The position numbers were made by a program, and so were the translations under genes. Positions 42,588 through 51,634 of a stretch of DNA of 64,000 nt are shown here, one piece after another. The notes under the pieces were generated by a model. The model saw only the letters and a program-made list of their open reading frames with translations, was not told the origin of the DNA and made no database searches. Position 1 is the first letter of the stretch. Each line of letters opens with the position of its first letter. Source of the DNA: Serratia plymuthica (GTDB taxonomy: Bacteria; Pseudomonadota; Gammaproteobacteria; Enterobacterales; Enterobacteriaceae); assembly GCF_018336935.1 (NCBI RefSeq), contig NZ_CP068771.1, positions 2,232,001 to 2,296,000 on the forward strand, read 5' to 3'.

Positions 42588-42806
42588 ATGAGCACAGCTA
42601 AACCGCGCCGCCCGCATGGGCGGTGGGTCTATTACATCTTGTATGAAGATATTCTGTGGCCTTGCCCCGTAAAGTGGGAGTGGGAAAGCAGTTACCATGC
42701 GTGGTTGCCTTTTTACTATTCGCCAACCCTGGAATTCGTTGCCGGTAACCCCGCCAAAGCGACGAAAATCACCAAAACCAAGACTAAGACCAAGACCAAG
42801 GTCTGA
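42588..42806 (+). CDS. Small Trp/Tyr-rich hypothetical protein with Lys-Thr repeat tail
   Basis: About 72 residues: a basic start (STAKPRRPHGRW), an aromatic core (WVYYILYEDILWPCPVKWEW and YHAWLPFYY) and a C-terminal ITKTKTKTKTKV repeat. No family is recognised. Codon use resembles the neighbours, supporting a real gene, but the ribosome-binding site is weak (a GTG at 42582 is an alternative start). It lies 41 bases after yoaK and may be cotranscribed. The aromatic segment is not hydrophobic enough for a clear membrane helix. Confidence 0.5.
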   Translation: MSTAKPRRPHGRWVYYILYEDILWPCPVKWEWESSYHAWLPFYYSPTLEFVAGNPAKATKITKTKTKTKTKV

Positions 42807-42900
42807 ACCGGGTCGTTTGACTAACCCCAAGCCGTCTGGCTACCCTTAACTTGTCTCTGGCGCCCGCCCACACGTTCTCCGTCGCTAAGGAAGCCTGACC

Positions 42901-43929
42901 ATGCGTAACTTTTCTTGCCCGAACTGCGGGCAGCAACTGTCGTTTGAAAATTCGCTGTGTTTGTCCTGTTCGAGCTGCCTGGGGTTCGATTTGCCAGGCC
43001 GGAGATTGGTGGTTATCGCTGCGCCCGACGCTGTGAGCGACGGCGAGCCGGAACAGGGGCACCTGTGCGCCAATATGCATATTGCGCAGTGCAACTGGCT
43101 GGTGGAGCAAGAAGGGGATCTGTGCGCTTCGTGCAGCCTGACCCAAACCCGGCCGGCGGATGAGGATGCGGAAGCGCTCCCGCTGTTTGCCGAAGCCGAA
43201 ACGGCCAAACGCCGCCTGATACTGGAGTTGACCGAACTGGGCTTGCCGATCGTCAGTAAAAACGACGATCCGAACAACGGGCTGATCTTCGAGTTGCTTT
43301 CCAGCGAGCGGCGCCAGGTGCTCACCGGCCATGCGAACGGCGTAATTACGCTGGATCTGGAGGAGGGAGATGACGTTCACCGCGAGCAACGTCGTATCTC
43401 TATGGGGGAAGCTTACCGCACGTTACTGGGTCACTTCCGTCATGAGGTGGGGCATTATTATTACAGCCTATTGATCATTCAGCCCGAACAGCGGCAGGCG
43501 TTTGTCGATCTGTTTGGCGACCCGGATGCGGATTACCAGCAGGCGCTCGATCGGCACTACCAACAGGGCGCCCCGGAGGGTTGGCATGAATGTTACGTTT
43601 CCGCCTATGCCACCATGCACGCCGCCGAGGACTGGGCGGAAACCTTTGCTCATTATCTGCATATGCGCGACACCCTGGACACGGCCGCGGCTTACGGTTT
43701 TGCCGCGCCAGACGCCGCTTTCGGCCATTCAGATGAAATCCCGGATTTTGATCGCCTGATCGCGCAGTGGTTACCGGTCTCCTGGGCGCTGAATCAGCTC
43801 AATCGTTCGATGGGGCATGCCGATCTTTACCCCTTTGTGTTGCCGGCCCCGGTGCTGGAGAAAATGCGATTTATCCACCAGACCATTACCGACACGGATA
43901 AAAAGGGCACTGGACTGCCAGTGCCCTGA
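42901..43929 (+). CDS. Zinc-ribbon putative zinc metallopeptidase (Peptidase_Mx-like)
   Basis: A 342-residue protein with an N-terminal zinc-ribbon (Cys6, Cys9 in FSCPNCGQQ, then CLSCSSC and a later CASC pair) and a gluzincin-type catalytic motif HEVGHYYY starting at His181, followed by AEDWAETFAHYLH with acidic and His residues that could supply the third ligand. This matches a family of uncharacterised bacterial zinc-binding peptidases with no signal peptide, predicted to act in the cytoplasm. The terminator of the convergent adhP gene is embedded in its last codons. Confidence 0.82.
   Translation: MRNFSCPNCGQQLSFENSLCLSCSSCLGFDLPGRRLVVIAAPDAVSDGEPEQGHLCANMHIAQCNWLVEQEGDLCASCSLTQTRPADEDAEALPLFAEAETAKRRLILELTELGLPIVSKNDDPNNGLIFELLSSERRQVLTGHANGVITLDLEEGDDVHREQRRISMGEAYRTLLGHFRHEVGHYYYSLLIIQPEQRQAFVDLFGDPDADYQQALDRHYQQGAPEGWHECYVSAYATMHAAEDWAETFAHYLHMRDTLDTAAAYGFAAPDAAFGHSDEIPDFDRLIAQWLPVSWALNQLNRSMGHADLYPFVLPAPVLEKMRFIHQTITDTDKKGTGLPVP
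43904..43927 (-). terminator. adhP terminator embedded in the peptidase 3' end
   Basis: AGGGCACTGG (43904-43913) pairs perfectly with CCAGTGCCCT (43918-43927) around ACTG. On the minus strand it is followed by TTTTTAT, just 12 bases after the adhP stop. It lies inside the last nine codons of the peptidase gene, so its sequence does double duty. Confidence 0.8.
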
Positions 43930-43938
43930 TGCGTTGAC

Positions 43939-44964
43939 TTAAAGCGACATATCCACCACCACGCGGCCGGTGATTTTGCCCTCGCGCATGCGGCCGAAGA
44001 TGTTGTTGATTTGATCCAGCGGCTCTACCGAGATGGTTGCCGCGACTTTACTGCGGCCGGCGAAATCCAGTGCCTCTTGCAGATCCTTGCGCGTACCGAC
44101 AATCGAACCGCGTACCGTCGTACCTTCCAGCACCATATTGAAGATTGAAAGGTCAAAACTGCCCGGCGGCAGGCCATTCAATACCATGGTGCCGCCACGT
44201 CGCATCACGGTGGTCGCCTGTTCAAACGCCTTTGGCGATACCGCCGTCACCAGCACGCCGTGCGCGCCACCGAATTCCTGATGGAAAAAACGGCCAGGAT
44301 CGACGTTTCGCGCGTTAGCCACCACCGAAGCGCCCAGGCTTTTGGCGAAGGCCAGCTTGTCATCGTCAATATCGACAGCCGCCACGTTCAACCCCATAGC
44401 GGTGGCGTATTGGATCGCCAGATGCCCGAGACCGCCAATACCGGAGATGACCACCCAGTCGCCGGCCTTGGTATTGGTCATTTTCAGACCCTTATAGACA
44501 GTGACGCCGGCGCAGAGGATCGGTGAGATAGACAGAAAATCGACGTTATCGGGCAGAATACCCACGTAATTGGCATCGGCCAGGCAGTATTCGGCAAAGC
44601 TGCCGTTGACCGAATAACCCGAGTTTTGCTGAGAATGGCACAGCGTTTCCCAGCCGCCGAGACAGTGTTCGCAGTGCCCGCAGGCAGAGTAAAGCCAGGG
44701 CACCCCTACGCGATCCCCCTCTTTTACGTGGGTAACGCCGGCGCCCACCGCCACGACGTGACCTGAGCCCTCATGCCCGGGAATAAAAGGCGGGTTGGGT
44801 TTGACCGGCCAGTCGCCGTCGGCTGCGTGCAGATCGGTATGGCACACCCCGGTGGCGGCAATCTTGACCAGGATTTTCCCGGGCGTGACCTCCGGGATCG
44901 GGACTTCTTTAATCACCAAGGGTTGTCCAAACGCAGTCACCACAGCAGCTTTCATCGTTTTCAT
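43939..44964 (-). CDS. adhP: Zinc-dependent alcohol dehydrogenase, AdhP-like
   Basis: A 341-residue class I-type bacterial alcohol dehydrogenase: catalytic zinc ligands Cys41 (GVCHTDLH), His64 and Glu65 (PGHEGSGHV) and Cys near 150 ([11 protein letters not shown]); structural zinc Cys cluster in [15 protein letters not shown]; Rossmann motif [15 protein letters not shown]. It oxidises ethanol or short alcohols to aldehydes with NAD. The start at 44964 has GAGG seven bases upstream; an in-frame extension to 45003 is not supported. Downstream partner of the aldehyde dehydrogenase gene, 46 bases away, in one sigma-54-controlled operon. Confidence 0.87.
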   Translation of the reverse strand: MKTMKAAVVTAFGQPLVIKEVPIPEVTPGKILVKIAATGVCHTDLHAADGDWPVKPNPPFIPGHEGSGHVVAVGAGVTHVKEGDRVGVPWLYSACGHCEHCLGGWETLCHSQQNSGYSVNGSFAEYCLADANYVGILPDNVDFLSISPILCAGVTVYKGLKMTNTKAGDWVVISGIGGLGHLAIQYATAMGLNVAAVDIDDDKLAFAKSLGASVVANARNVDPGRFFHQEFGGAHGVLVTAVSPKAFEQATTVMRRGGTMVLNGLPPGSFDLSIFNMVLEGTTVRGSIVGTRKDLQEALDFAGRSKVAATISVEPLDQINNIFGRMREGKITGRVVVDMSL

Positions 44965-45010
44965 TTTCAGACCTCGAGAAGTTGTAGGGTTGGAACAGGG
45001 CAATATTCAG

Positions 45011-46531
45011 TTAAAACAGGCCTAGCGGTTTGGCGTCGTAACTCACCAACAGGTTTTTTACCTGCTGGTAATGCGACAGCGCCACCTTGTGCGTTTCACG
45101 GCCGACGCCGGAGTTTTTATAACCGCCGAAGGCGGCATGCGCCGGGTAGAGGTGATAACAGTTGGTCCAGACGCGTCCGGCTTTGATGGCACGGCCCATG
45201 CGATAGGCGCGGTTGCTGTCACGGGTCCACAGGCCGGCGCCCAGCCCGAACTCGGTGTCGTTGGCCAGCGCCAGCGCTTCGGCTTCGTCTTTGAAGGTGG
45301 TGATGCCGATGACCGGCCCAAAGATCTCTTCACGGAAGAAGCGCATGCTGTTATTGCCGGTGATGAGCGTTGGCTGGAGATAAAAACCTTGCTGCAACGT
45401 CTGTTCCTGGCTGGTGCGCTCGCCGCCGGCGATGATTTTCCCGCCTTCGTTTTTGGCGATCTCGATGTAAGAGAGGATCTTGTCGAACTGTTGTTGGGAC
45501 GCCTGCGCGCCGATCATGGTGTCGGTGTCAAACGGGTCGCCCTGGCGAATGGTGGTGATGCGCGCCAGCACTTTATCCATAAATTGCGGGTAGATTGATT
45601 CCTGGATCAACGCGCGTGAAGGGCAGGTGCAGACTTCACCCTGGTTGAAGAAACCGAGAATCAGCCCCTCAACCGCTTTATCGATAAACTCCGGTTCGGC
45701 CTGCATGATGTCTTCAAAGAAGATATTGGGCGATTTCCCGCCCAGCTCCACGGTGCTGGGAATGATATTCTCCGCCGCGCAGGCCAGAATATGCCTGCCC
45801 ACCGGGGTTGAACCGGTAAAGGCGATTTTGTCGATGCGCTTGCTGGTCGCCAACGCTTCACCGGCTTCTTTGCCAAAGCCGTGAACCACGTTGAGCACGC
45901 CCGGCGGCAGCAGATCGCCAATCAACTCCAGCAGCACGCAAATGCTGAGCGGCGTCTGTTCTGCCGGCTTGAGCACCACGCAATTGCCGGCGGCCAGCGC
46001 CGGGGCCAGTTTCCAGGCCGCCATCAGCAGCGGGAAGTTCCACGGGATAATCTGCCCAACCACGCCCAGCGGTTCGTAAATATGGTAGGCCAGGGTGTAC
46101 TGGTCAATCTCTGCAGCCGTGCCTTCCTGCGCGCGCAGGCAACCGGCGAAGTAGCGGAAATGATCGATCGCCAGCGGGATGTCCGCATTCAGCGTTTCGC
46201 GGATCGGCTTGCCGTTATCCCAGCTTTCGGTCAGGGCCAGCATTTCCAATTGCGACTCCATGCGATCCGCGATGGCCAGCATCACGTTGGCGCGGTTTTG
46301 TACGCTGGTGGTGCCCCAGGCGTCTGCGGCGGCGTGCGCCGCATCCAGAGCACGCTCAATATCCTGCGCGTCGGAGCGGGGGAATTCGGCGACAGTTTTC
46401 CCGGTTACCGGGGAGGTGTCGGTAAAGTAGTTACCGGAAACGGGTTCGACAAATTTGCCGTCAATGTAATTGCCGTAGCGTTGTTTGAAAGAAACCAGCG
46501 AGCCAGGCAAACCGGGATGGACATATTTCAT
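45011..46531 (-). CDS. NAD-dependent aldehyde dehydrogenase (acetaldehyde type, ExaC/AldB-like)
   Basis: A 506-residue aldehyde dehydrogenase with [20 protein letters not shown], the catalytic Glu in [14 protein letters not shown] and nucleophile Cys in [15 protein letters not shown], the two-Cys motif typical of AcoD/ExaC-type acetaldehyde dehydrogenases. It would oxidise the aldehyde made by AdhP to acetate. The ATG at 46531 follows GAGAGG at correct spacing; a GTG three codons upstream is less likely. A sigma-54 promoter lies about 60-85 bases upstream and the AcoR-like activator gene is divergent. Confidence 0.88.
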   Translation of the reverse strand: MKYVHPGLPGSLVSFKQRYGNYIDGKFVEPVSGNYFTDTSPVTGKTVAEFPRSDAQDIERALDAAHAAADAWGTTSVQNRANVMLAIADRMESQLEMLALTESWDNGKPIRETLNADIPLAIDHFRYFAGCLRAQEGTAAEIDQYTLAYHIYEPLGVVGQIIPWNFPLLMAAWKLAPALAAGNCVVLKPAEQTPLSICVLLELIGDLLPPGVLNVVHGFGKEAGEALATSKRIDKIAFTGSTPVGRHILACAAENIIPSTVELGGKSPNIFFEDIMQAEPEFIDKAVEGLILGFFNQGEVCTCPSRALIQESIYPQFMDKVLARITTIRQGDPFDTDTMIGAQASQQQFDKILSYIEIAKNEGGKIIAGGERTSQEQTLQQGFYLQPTLITGNNSMRFFREEIFGPVIGITTFKDEAEALALANDTEFGLGAGLWTRDSNRAYRMGRAIKAGRVWTNCYHLYPAHAAFGGYKNSGVGRETHKVALSHYQQVKNLLVSYDAKPLGLF

Positions 46532-46600
46532 GTTAAACACCTCTCAAAGAAACACGGGCTGTAGGGTGGGTGCCAGACTGTGGCACCGTGCCTAAACATA

Positions 46601-46616
46601 AGCATTGCCTATGCCA
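46601..46616 (-). promoter_or_regulatory. Sigma-54 (-24/-12) promoter of the aldehyde/alcohol dehydrogenase operon
   Basis: On the minus strand the sequence TGGCATAGGCAATGCT carries GG and GC ten bases apart as required for sigma-54, with one departure from TTGC (ATGC). It lies 70-85 bases before the aldehyde dehydrogenase start. Confidence 0.75.
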
Positions 46617-46744
46617 CATTGTTCCATTCCTGAGGTGTTTATTTATAAAACCATTTAATATCATTAAGTTAATGGTGAAAAATACCCGCTACCGGCAATA
46701 AAAACGGTGATTTATCATTCATTTCTATTATTTTTTGTGTTCCA

Positions 46745-46787
46745 TGTCGCAACGCATGAGACACATTCATGATACAAAAATGCAACA
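46745..46787. promoter_or_regulatory. Enhancer-like sites for the AcoR-like activator
   Basis: TGTCGCA-ACGCA-TGAGACA (46745-46763) is an inverted repeat with one mismatch, and TGATACA-AAAA-TGCAACA (46770-46787) is a related, weaker copy. They lie 150-190 bases upstream of the predicted sigma-54 start point, a normal enhancer distance. Confidence 0.6.
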
Positions 46788-46807
46788 CTTTTGCGCGGGA
46801 GAAAGGT

Positions 46808-48613
46808 ATGTTGCATAAAGACCGGACAGCCGTAACGGGGTTCGCCTCCGACCATGAAAGCAGGCCTCTCCCCAACCCACTGTCAGAGTCCTGGCAGCGC
46901 AGCCAACATTACGGCCTGAGCCGTGCCGACGACCACGTTCCCTTTGTCCGGCCGGCCGTATTGAATGAAGTGCGCGGGCAAAACGGCTGGGTGGCGCAGC
47001 TGGCTCAACCGCTGATCGCGCGTCTGGGTGGCGAAATCAACCGACAACCTTCCATCATTGTGGTGTCTGACGCCAGCGGCCTGGTGCTGGAGACCTGCGG
47101 CAATACCCATTTCTTGCGCAAGGCGTCACGCATAGCGCTGGCACCGGGCAATCAGTGGGGTGAGCAAGAGCGCGGCACCAATGCGATCGGCACCGCGCTG
47201 GCGCTGGGAGAGTTGTGCGAGGTGAATGGCGACGAGCATTTTCTCAATCAGAACGCGGGGCTTTATTGTTCAGCCGCGCCGATTTTTCGGCCCGACGGGC
47301 AAATTGGCGGGGTACTGGATATCTCAACGCCGGTGCAACGTCCGTACGATGATGCCCGGTCACTGATTCTGCAGGCGGTCCGGCACATTGAACATCAATG
47401 GGTGAAGAGCACCGTCACCGCGCAACACTGGACGCTCAGCCTGCACAGCGATGCGCATATCCTCGGTTCCGCGCACGAACTGATCCTGGTCTTCCGCGAT
47501 GACGTTCTTACCGCCGCCAACCGGCTGGCGATGCAAGAGTTCAACCTTTCACCGGAGTCTTTTGGCGCGCTGGATTTCGCCACGTTGTTCCCGGAGATGT
47601 CGCGACAGACGCTGAACTCGCCCAGCCAGACACGGGCGGCCAACAGTCGCCGTTATTACTCGCTGCTGGAGATGCCAGAGCGGCATTCGCATGTGGTCAG
47701 GCCCTTTGTTCAGCCTTTTGATCGGGACGGCGCAGACAAACAGAAAGCCTTGCGTATTTTGAACGCCGGCCTTGCGCTGTGCATTACCGGGGAAACCGGC
47801 TGCGGCAAGGAGCACTTCAGCCGGCGGCTGTTCCAGGAAAGCAAATGGCGGGAGGGCAACTTCGTGGCGATCAACTGTGCGGCGCTGCCTGAAAACCTGA
47901 TCGAATCCGAGCTGTTTGGTTATGCACCCGGGGCCTTTACCGGTGCCAATCCCAAAGGCTATGCCGGCAAGATCAGAGAGGCCGACGGCGGGGTGCTGTT
48001 CCTGGACGAGATTGGCGATATGCCGCTGAGCCTGCAAACGCGGTTGCTGCGCGTATTGCAGGAAAAAACCGTCACGCCGCTGGGCAGCCGCCATGCCTGC
48101 TCGGTAGATTTTACGTTGATCTGCGCCACCAACCGCAATCTGAACACCCTGGTGGCGGCGGGGGAATTCCGCGAAGATCTGCTGTACCGCATTCAGGAAT
48201 TCAGCCTGTGCATTTCACCGCTGCGGCAGCGGGCGCATATCGATCGCTTTATTCTCAGCCTTTGGCATGAGCTGGGCGCCGATAAGCGCGGCATCAGGCT
48301 GGCGCCGGACGCGCTGGCGGCCTTGGCCCGCTATTCGTGGCCCGGCAATGTGCGGCAATTGTTGAGTACGCTGAAGGTGCTGCTGGCGTTGGCGGATGAC
48401 GACAACCTGATTGCTCTTGAGGACCTGCCGGAACAGTTCAACGCGCTGCCGCCGCTTTGCGCGGAGGCCAACGCCGTTGCGCAAACCGAGCCGGAGGTGT
48501 TCGCCGCCATCAGAAATGCCAACGGCAACATCAGCCAGGCGGCCAAGTCGCTGGGCGTATCGCGCAGCACGCTGTATCGCAAAATGGAGAAAAAACGCCT
48601 CAATGCAGATTGA
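46808..48613 (+). CDS. Sigma-54-dependent activator, AcoR-like (GAF-AAA-Fis)
   Basis: A protein of about 601 residues with a GAF-like sensor (SIIVVSDASGLVLETCGNT and NQWGEQERGTNAIGTALALG, typical AcoR blocks), AAA+ domain with Walker A GETGCGKE, sigma-54 contact loop GAFTGANPKG, Walker B VLFLDEIGDMPL, and a C-terminal Fis helix-turn-helix (SQAAKSLGVSRSTLYRKM). It should activate the divergent aldehyde/alcohol dehydrogenase operon in response to an alcohol, aldehyde or acetoin-like signal. The start at 46808 is preferred because the ATG at 46769 lies within an enhancer-like repeat and has no ribosome-binding site, whereas GGGAGAAAGG precedes 46808. Confidence 0.86.
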   Translation: MLHKDRTAVTGFASDHESRPLPNPLSESWQRSQHYGLSRADDHVPFVRPAVLNEVRGQNGWVAQLAQPLIARLGGEINRQPSIIVVSDASGLVLETCGNTHFLRKASRIALAPGNQWGEQERGTNAIGTALALGELCEVNGDEHFLNQNAGLYCSAAPIFRPDGQIGGVLDISTPVQRPYDDARSLILQAVRHIEHQWVKSTVTAQHWTLSLHSDAHILGSAHELILVFRDDVLTAANRLAMQEFNLSPESFGALDFATLFPEMSRQTLNSPSQTRAANSRRYYSLLEMPERHSHVVRPFVQPFDRDGADKQKALRILNAGLALCITGETGCGKEHFSRRLFQESKWREGNFVAINCAALPENLIESELFGYAPGAFTGANPKGYAGKIREADGGVLFLDEIGDMPLSLQTRLLRVLQEKTVTPLGSRHACSVDFTLICATNRNLNTLVAAGEFREDLLYRIQEFSLCISPLRQRAHIDRFILSLWHELGADKRGIRLAPDALAALARYSWPGNVRQLLSTLKVLLALADDDNLIALEDLPEQFNALPPLCAEANAVAQTEPEVFAAIRNANGNISQAAKSLGVSRSTLYRKMEKKRLNAD

Positions 48614-48643
48614 ATGCGCTGACACTAGAAAACCAAGGTGAAA

Positions 48644-49252
48644 TTAGCTCTTCAGATAACAGGCCGCCAACAAGATTAATTCACGTCTTAGATCTGATGA
48701 CGTTAATTGCCCACGCCGCGATGCATCATGCACGACGCCTTCAATTGCGGAAGCCAGCACTTGGCTGGCGACTTGCGCTCGTTCTGAACCCAAATGATGG
48801 GCAGTAAAGGTCGCGTAATACTCCGCATAGCGACGTTCAAAGTCATGATGTGCGTCACGCCCGGAGAGCGGCACTTCATCAAGCAAAACGCGGTGCAAAC
48901 GCGGATTAATTAAATGCGCGGCGATTATGCCATCAATCATTCGTTCAACCTCCGCCATCAATGAGTCAGCCTGCGTAGCCTCGTTAGCGGTTTCAAAAAC
49001 CAGCAATATCGACGCGAGGTGTTGTTTGCGTATCGCTTCTGCCAGAGCCAGCTTATTGGGGAAATACTGATAAAGCGAACCAATACTGACCCCAGCAATG
49101 CGAGCCACTTCATTGGTATTAAATTTTGCCCATCCGTTTTCAGCCAATAAGCGAGTAGCAACATCCAGAATGATGCCGACCAAAAATCGCGAACGGCTTT
49201 GCTGCGGCATTTTACGCATGCTTCGTGCTGTATCTGGAACACGAGTATTCAC
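48644..49252 (-). CDS. TetR-family transcriptional regulator
   Basis: A 202-residue TetR protein with the helix-turn-helix (TNEVARIAGVSIGSLYQYFP, about residues 47-66) and a helical effector domain ending in ASRRGQLTSSDLRREL. The GTG start at 49252 is the furthest upstream; ATG codons 11 and 14 codons later are alternatives. Divergent from an MDR oxidoreductase gene, with a GAGT-ATTA-ACTC palindrome between, so it probably represses that gene. The AT content is somewhat higher than in neighbouring blocks. Confidence 0.85.
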   Translation of the reverse strand: MNTRVPDTARSMRKMPQQSRSRFLVGIILDVATRLLAENGWAKFNTNEVARIAGVSIGSLYQYFPNKLALAEAIRKQHLASILLVFETANEATQADSLMAEVERMIDGIIAAHLINPRLHRVLLDEVPLSGRDAHHDFERRYAEYYATFTAHHLGSERAQVASQVLASAIEGVVHDASRRGQLTSSDLRRELILLAACYLKS

Positions 49253-49274
49253 GTGAGGGCTCTCCGATTGATAA

Positions 49275-49292
49275 TGCGAGTATTAACTCACA
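49275..49292. promoter_or_regulatory. TetR operator-like palindrome
   Basis: TG-C-GAGT-ATTA-ACTC-A-CA is symmetric except for one position in each arm. The related GAGTATTCAC at 49243-49252 overlaps the TetR start, so two sites may exist. Confidence 0.55.
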
Positions 49293-49310
49293 TATCAAAA
49301 GGGAAATAAA

Positions 49311-50339
49311 ATGGTCTTTGCAACTCAGCACAACAGGAAAATCAATCTGCTTAAACGCTCTTCCGGCATGCCGGGGCCCGATAACTTTGAGATTATTGAG
49401 CATCCTGATATCGCGTGCGGCGAGAATGAGATATTGGTTCGCAATTGCTGGTTTCGGGTCTCAATATCTACCCGCCTGATGATGAGTGACGAAGCCGAAA
49501 GTGTAAAAGGCATTCCGTTTCCACCAATCAACATTGGCGATACGCTGGCAGATGCGGCAATTGGTGAGATTGTGTCTGCGCCTGCTGCAAGCGGTTTGCA
49601 ACCGGGTGAGTTCGTGCTTCATCCGTTTGGCTGGCGAGAATATGCCGCTGTCGACATAGATCTTTGCACTCGATTAGGCGACAAGCTGCTTAATCCTGCC
49701 GCCTACCTCGGTCATGGCTGGACGGCATATGCGGCTTTGACGCGTGCGACGCAGGTTAAACCTGACGATGTGGTTTTTGTTTCGAGCGGAGCGGGCGCGA
49801 TTGGCTCCATGGCGGGACAAATTGCCCGTAAGCTGGGGGCCAAACGCGTCATCGGCAGTACCGGAACGCCTGAAAAGGCTTCATGGATGAAGCGGGAATT
49901 GGGTTACGACGAGGTCATCATTCGCGGTGACGGCACTATCAGCGACCAATTGCACCGCTATGCGCCCGACGGCATTGACATATTTATTGATATTGTAGGC
50001 GGTGAGCAATTGGAGGCCGCGGTTTCTCACACTCGGGAAGGTGCGAGGATTGTCCTGCTTGGGGCGCTATCGGCCGAACTTGCCAGTGCAAAGTCGACCA
50101 AATATGCGCCTGTGGAAATAGACGCTTTCGCTATTATCGTCAAGGGCGTTAGGATACGCGGATACAGCGCTGACGAAAATCCGGAAGTATTTGCCGAATG
50201 GCTTTCCTGTCTGTCACAACCTTCATGGGCGGACATCGAATTTCCTGTGACCCGGTTTAAAGGACTGGAATCGGCACCGCTGGCACTGAAAGAGACGTGT
50301 TCCGGCAAGGCACGCGGTCTGGTACTGGTTGAGCTGTAA
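49311..50339 (+). CDS. NADP-dependent MDR oxidoreductase (CurA/leukotriene B4 dehydrogenase-like)
   Basis: A 342-residue zinc-free medium-chain reductase resembling the prostaglandin reductase/CurA group: VFATQHNRKINLLKR at the N-terminus, LGHGWTAYAALTRATQVKPD and the NADP motif FVSSGAGAIGSMAGQIARKL (about residues 156-175), then ALKETCSGKARGLVLVEL at the end. It likely reduces the C=C bond of an alpha,beta-unsaturated carbonyl compound. Divergent TetR gene controls it. A truncated relative of its C-terminus lies at 53491-53766. Confidence 0.83.
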   Translation: MVFATQHNRKINLLKRSSGMPGPDNFEIIEHPDIACGENEILVRNCWFRVSISTRLMMSDEAESVKGIPFPPINIGDTLADAAIGEIVSAPAASGLQPGEFVLHPFGWREYAAVDIDLCTRLGDKLLNPAAYLGHGWTAYAALTRATQVKPDDVVFVSSGAGAIGSMAGQIARKLGAKRVIGSTGTPEKASWMKRELGYDEVIIRGDGTISDQLHRYAPDGIDIFIDIVGGEQLEAAVSHTREGARIVLLGALSAELASAKSTKYAPVEIDAFAIIVKGVRIRGYSADENPEVFAEWLSCLSQPSWADIEFPVTRFKGLESAPLALKETCSGKARGLVLVEL

Positions 50340-50391
50340 ACAACATTTAAGGGCGCCGGCGGTAAGAGCCGGCGCCTTGAAAACCGGAAGA

Positions 50392-51315
50392 TTAATCCCC
50401 CAATCCCTGCGGATTGATTTCAGAATGTTCGATTTTCTCGTCGCTTTCCGCCCAGCGATCCAACACTTTCAGGTAGCTGCCGTTGGCGATGGCGCTGTTG
50501 AGCGAAGCCTGCACGGCATCAACCAGGCCATTACCCTTTTTCACCGTCACGGCGATGTTGGCGCTGCGCGGCCAGCCGCCCGGCACTATGCCGACCAACT
50601 TGGTTTTACCGTTTAATTTAGCCTGATAGGCGCCGGCTACGTTCGGCCCGAAAGTCGCATCGGCCCGGCCGGATTGGATCGCCAGCGTCGAGGCCGCTTT
50701 ATCGGTGACGTAGATCGGCTGGATAGCGGGCAGCCCCTTGGCCTGATTCTCTTTATCCCATGCCAGCAACACCGCCTCCTGATTGGTGCCGGAGTCGACG
50801 ATGATCTTTTTGCCGGCGATATCCGGTGCGGATTTTATCGAAGTGATTTTACTGTCGGCCTTCACGTAGAAGCCCAGCGTGTCCTGGCGATAAGTGGCGA
50901 AGTCGAATTTGGTTTTACGCTCATGGGTGACGGTGATGTTATAAATTGCCGCGTCGTATTTTCCTGAGGTCACCCCCAGCGGCCAGTCTTCCCAGGATGT
51001 CGGCACCAGCTTGAGTTTTAGCCCAAGCCCATCGGCGACCAGCCGGGCGATATCCGACTCGCTGCCAATCACCGTTTTATTGTCGCGGGCGTACAGCCCG
51101 AACGGCGGGCCGCTACCCAATATCGATACGGCGACGGTTAGCGTACCCGGCTCCACGAATTTAAACCCCGCCGGGATCTTGGCGACGGCCTCTGGGCTTT
51201 TAACCGTATTTATCGGGGTTTCATTGGCGATCAGATCAATTCCCGGTGCGGCATTGGCGAGGAAGGACATGCTCAGGAGTGCCGCCGCTGCGGTTAATTT
51301 AGCGCTATACATCAT
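50392..51315 (-). CDS. Periplasmic amino-acid ABC binding protein (family 3), orphan
   Basis: A 307-residue binding protein with signal peptide (LTAAAALLSMSFLANA, cleavage near residue 21) and the family-3 fold: ESDIARLVADGLGLKLKLVP, GVTSGKYDAAIYNITVTHE, and VDSGTNQEAVLLAWDKENQ. It should bind a polar amino acid or opine-like compound. AGG lies ten bases before the ATG at 51315; an ATG five codons earlier is possible. No permease or ATPase gene adjoins it. Confidence 0.82.
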   Translation of the reverse strand: MMYSAKLTAAAALLSMSFLANAAPGIDLIANETPINTVKSPEAVAKIPAGFKFVEPGTLTVAVSILGSGPPFGLYARDNKTVIGSESDIARLVADGLGLKLKLVPTSWEDWPLGVTSGKYDAAIYNITVTHERKTKFDFATYRQDTLGFYVKADSKITSIKSAPDIAGKKIIVDSGTNQEAVLLAWDKENQAKGLPAIQPIYVTDKAASTLAIQSGRADATFGPNVAGAYQAKLNGKTKLVGIVPGGWPRSANIAVTVKKGNGLVDAVQASLNSAIANGSYLKVLDRWAESDEKIEHSEINPQGLGD

Positions 51316-51634
51316 GATTATTACCTGCATTATTATGTTGTTGAGGCGGTCTGCTCACTATCCTCGAAGCCGCTAAATCTGTGAACGAACAAAATTAACT
51401 AACTAATTTTAGAAAAATCGGGTTGTCGCGGAATTATGCGGCGTTAGTGGGCTCCGTTTGGGAAACGGAAGATAGTGTTGTCTTCGTGTTTAACCGGTTT
51501 TCTGCTTGTCAGCCTACACTCCTGCATCTGGCTGATTGCTACGCCGCGGCGGTTCTCCCACATTCTGCAATACAAGCATACCTGGTTGACTTCTTCCGTC
51601 CGGCAGCACGGTCCGATCATTGGATGACACGGAT
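51316..51634. other. Intergenic region upstream of the orphan binding-protein gene
   Basis: No gene is seen in these 319 bases. The part near 51340-51430 is AT-rich and should contain the promoter of the binding-protein gene; the rest lies beyond the AraC stop codon and shows no strong hairpin or repeat. Confidence 0.4.
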
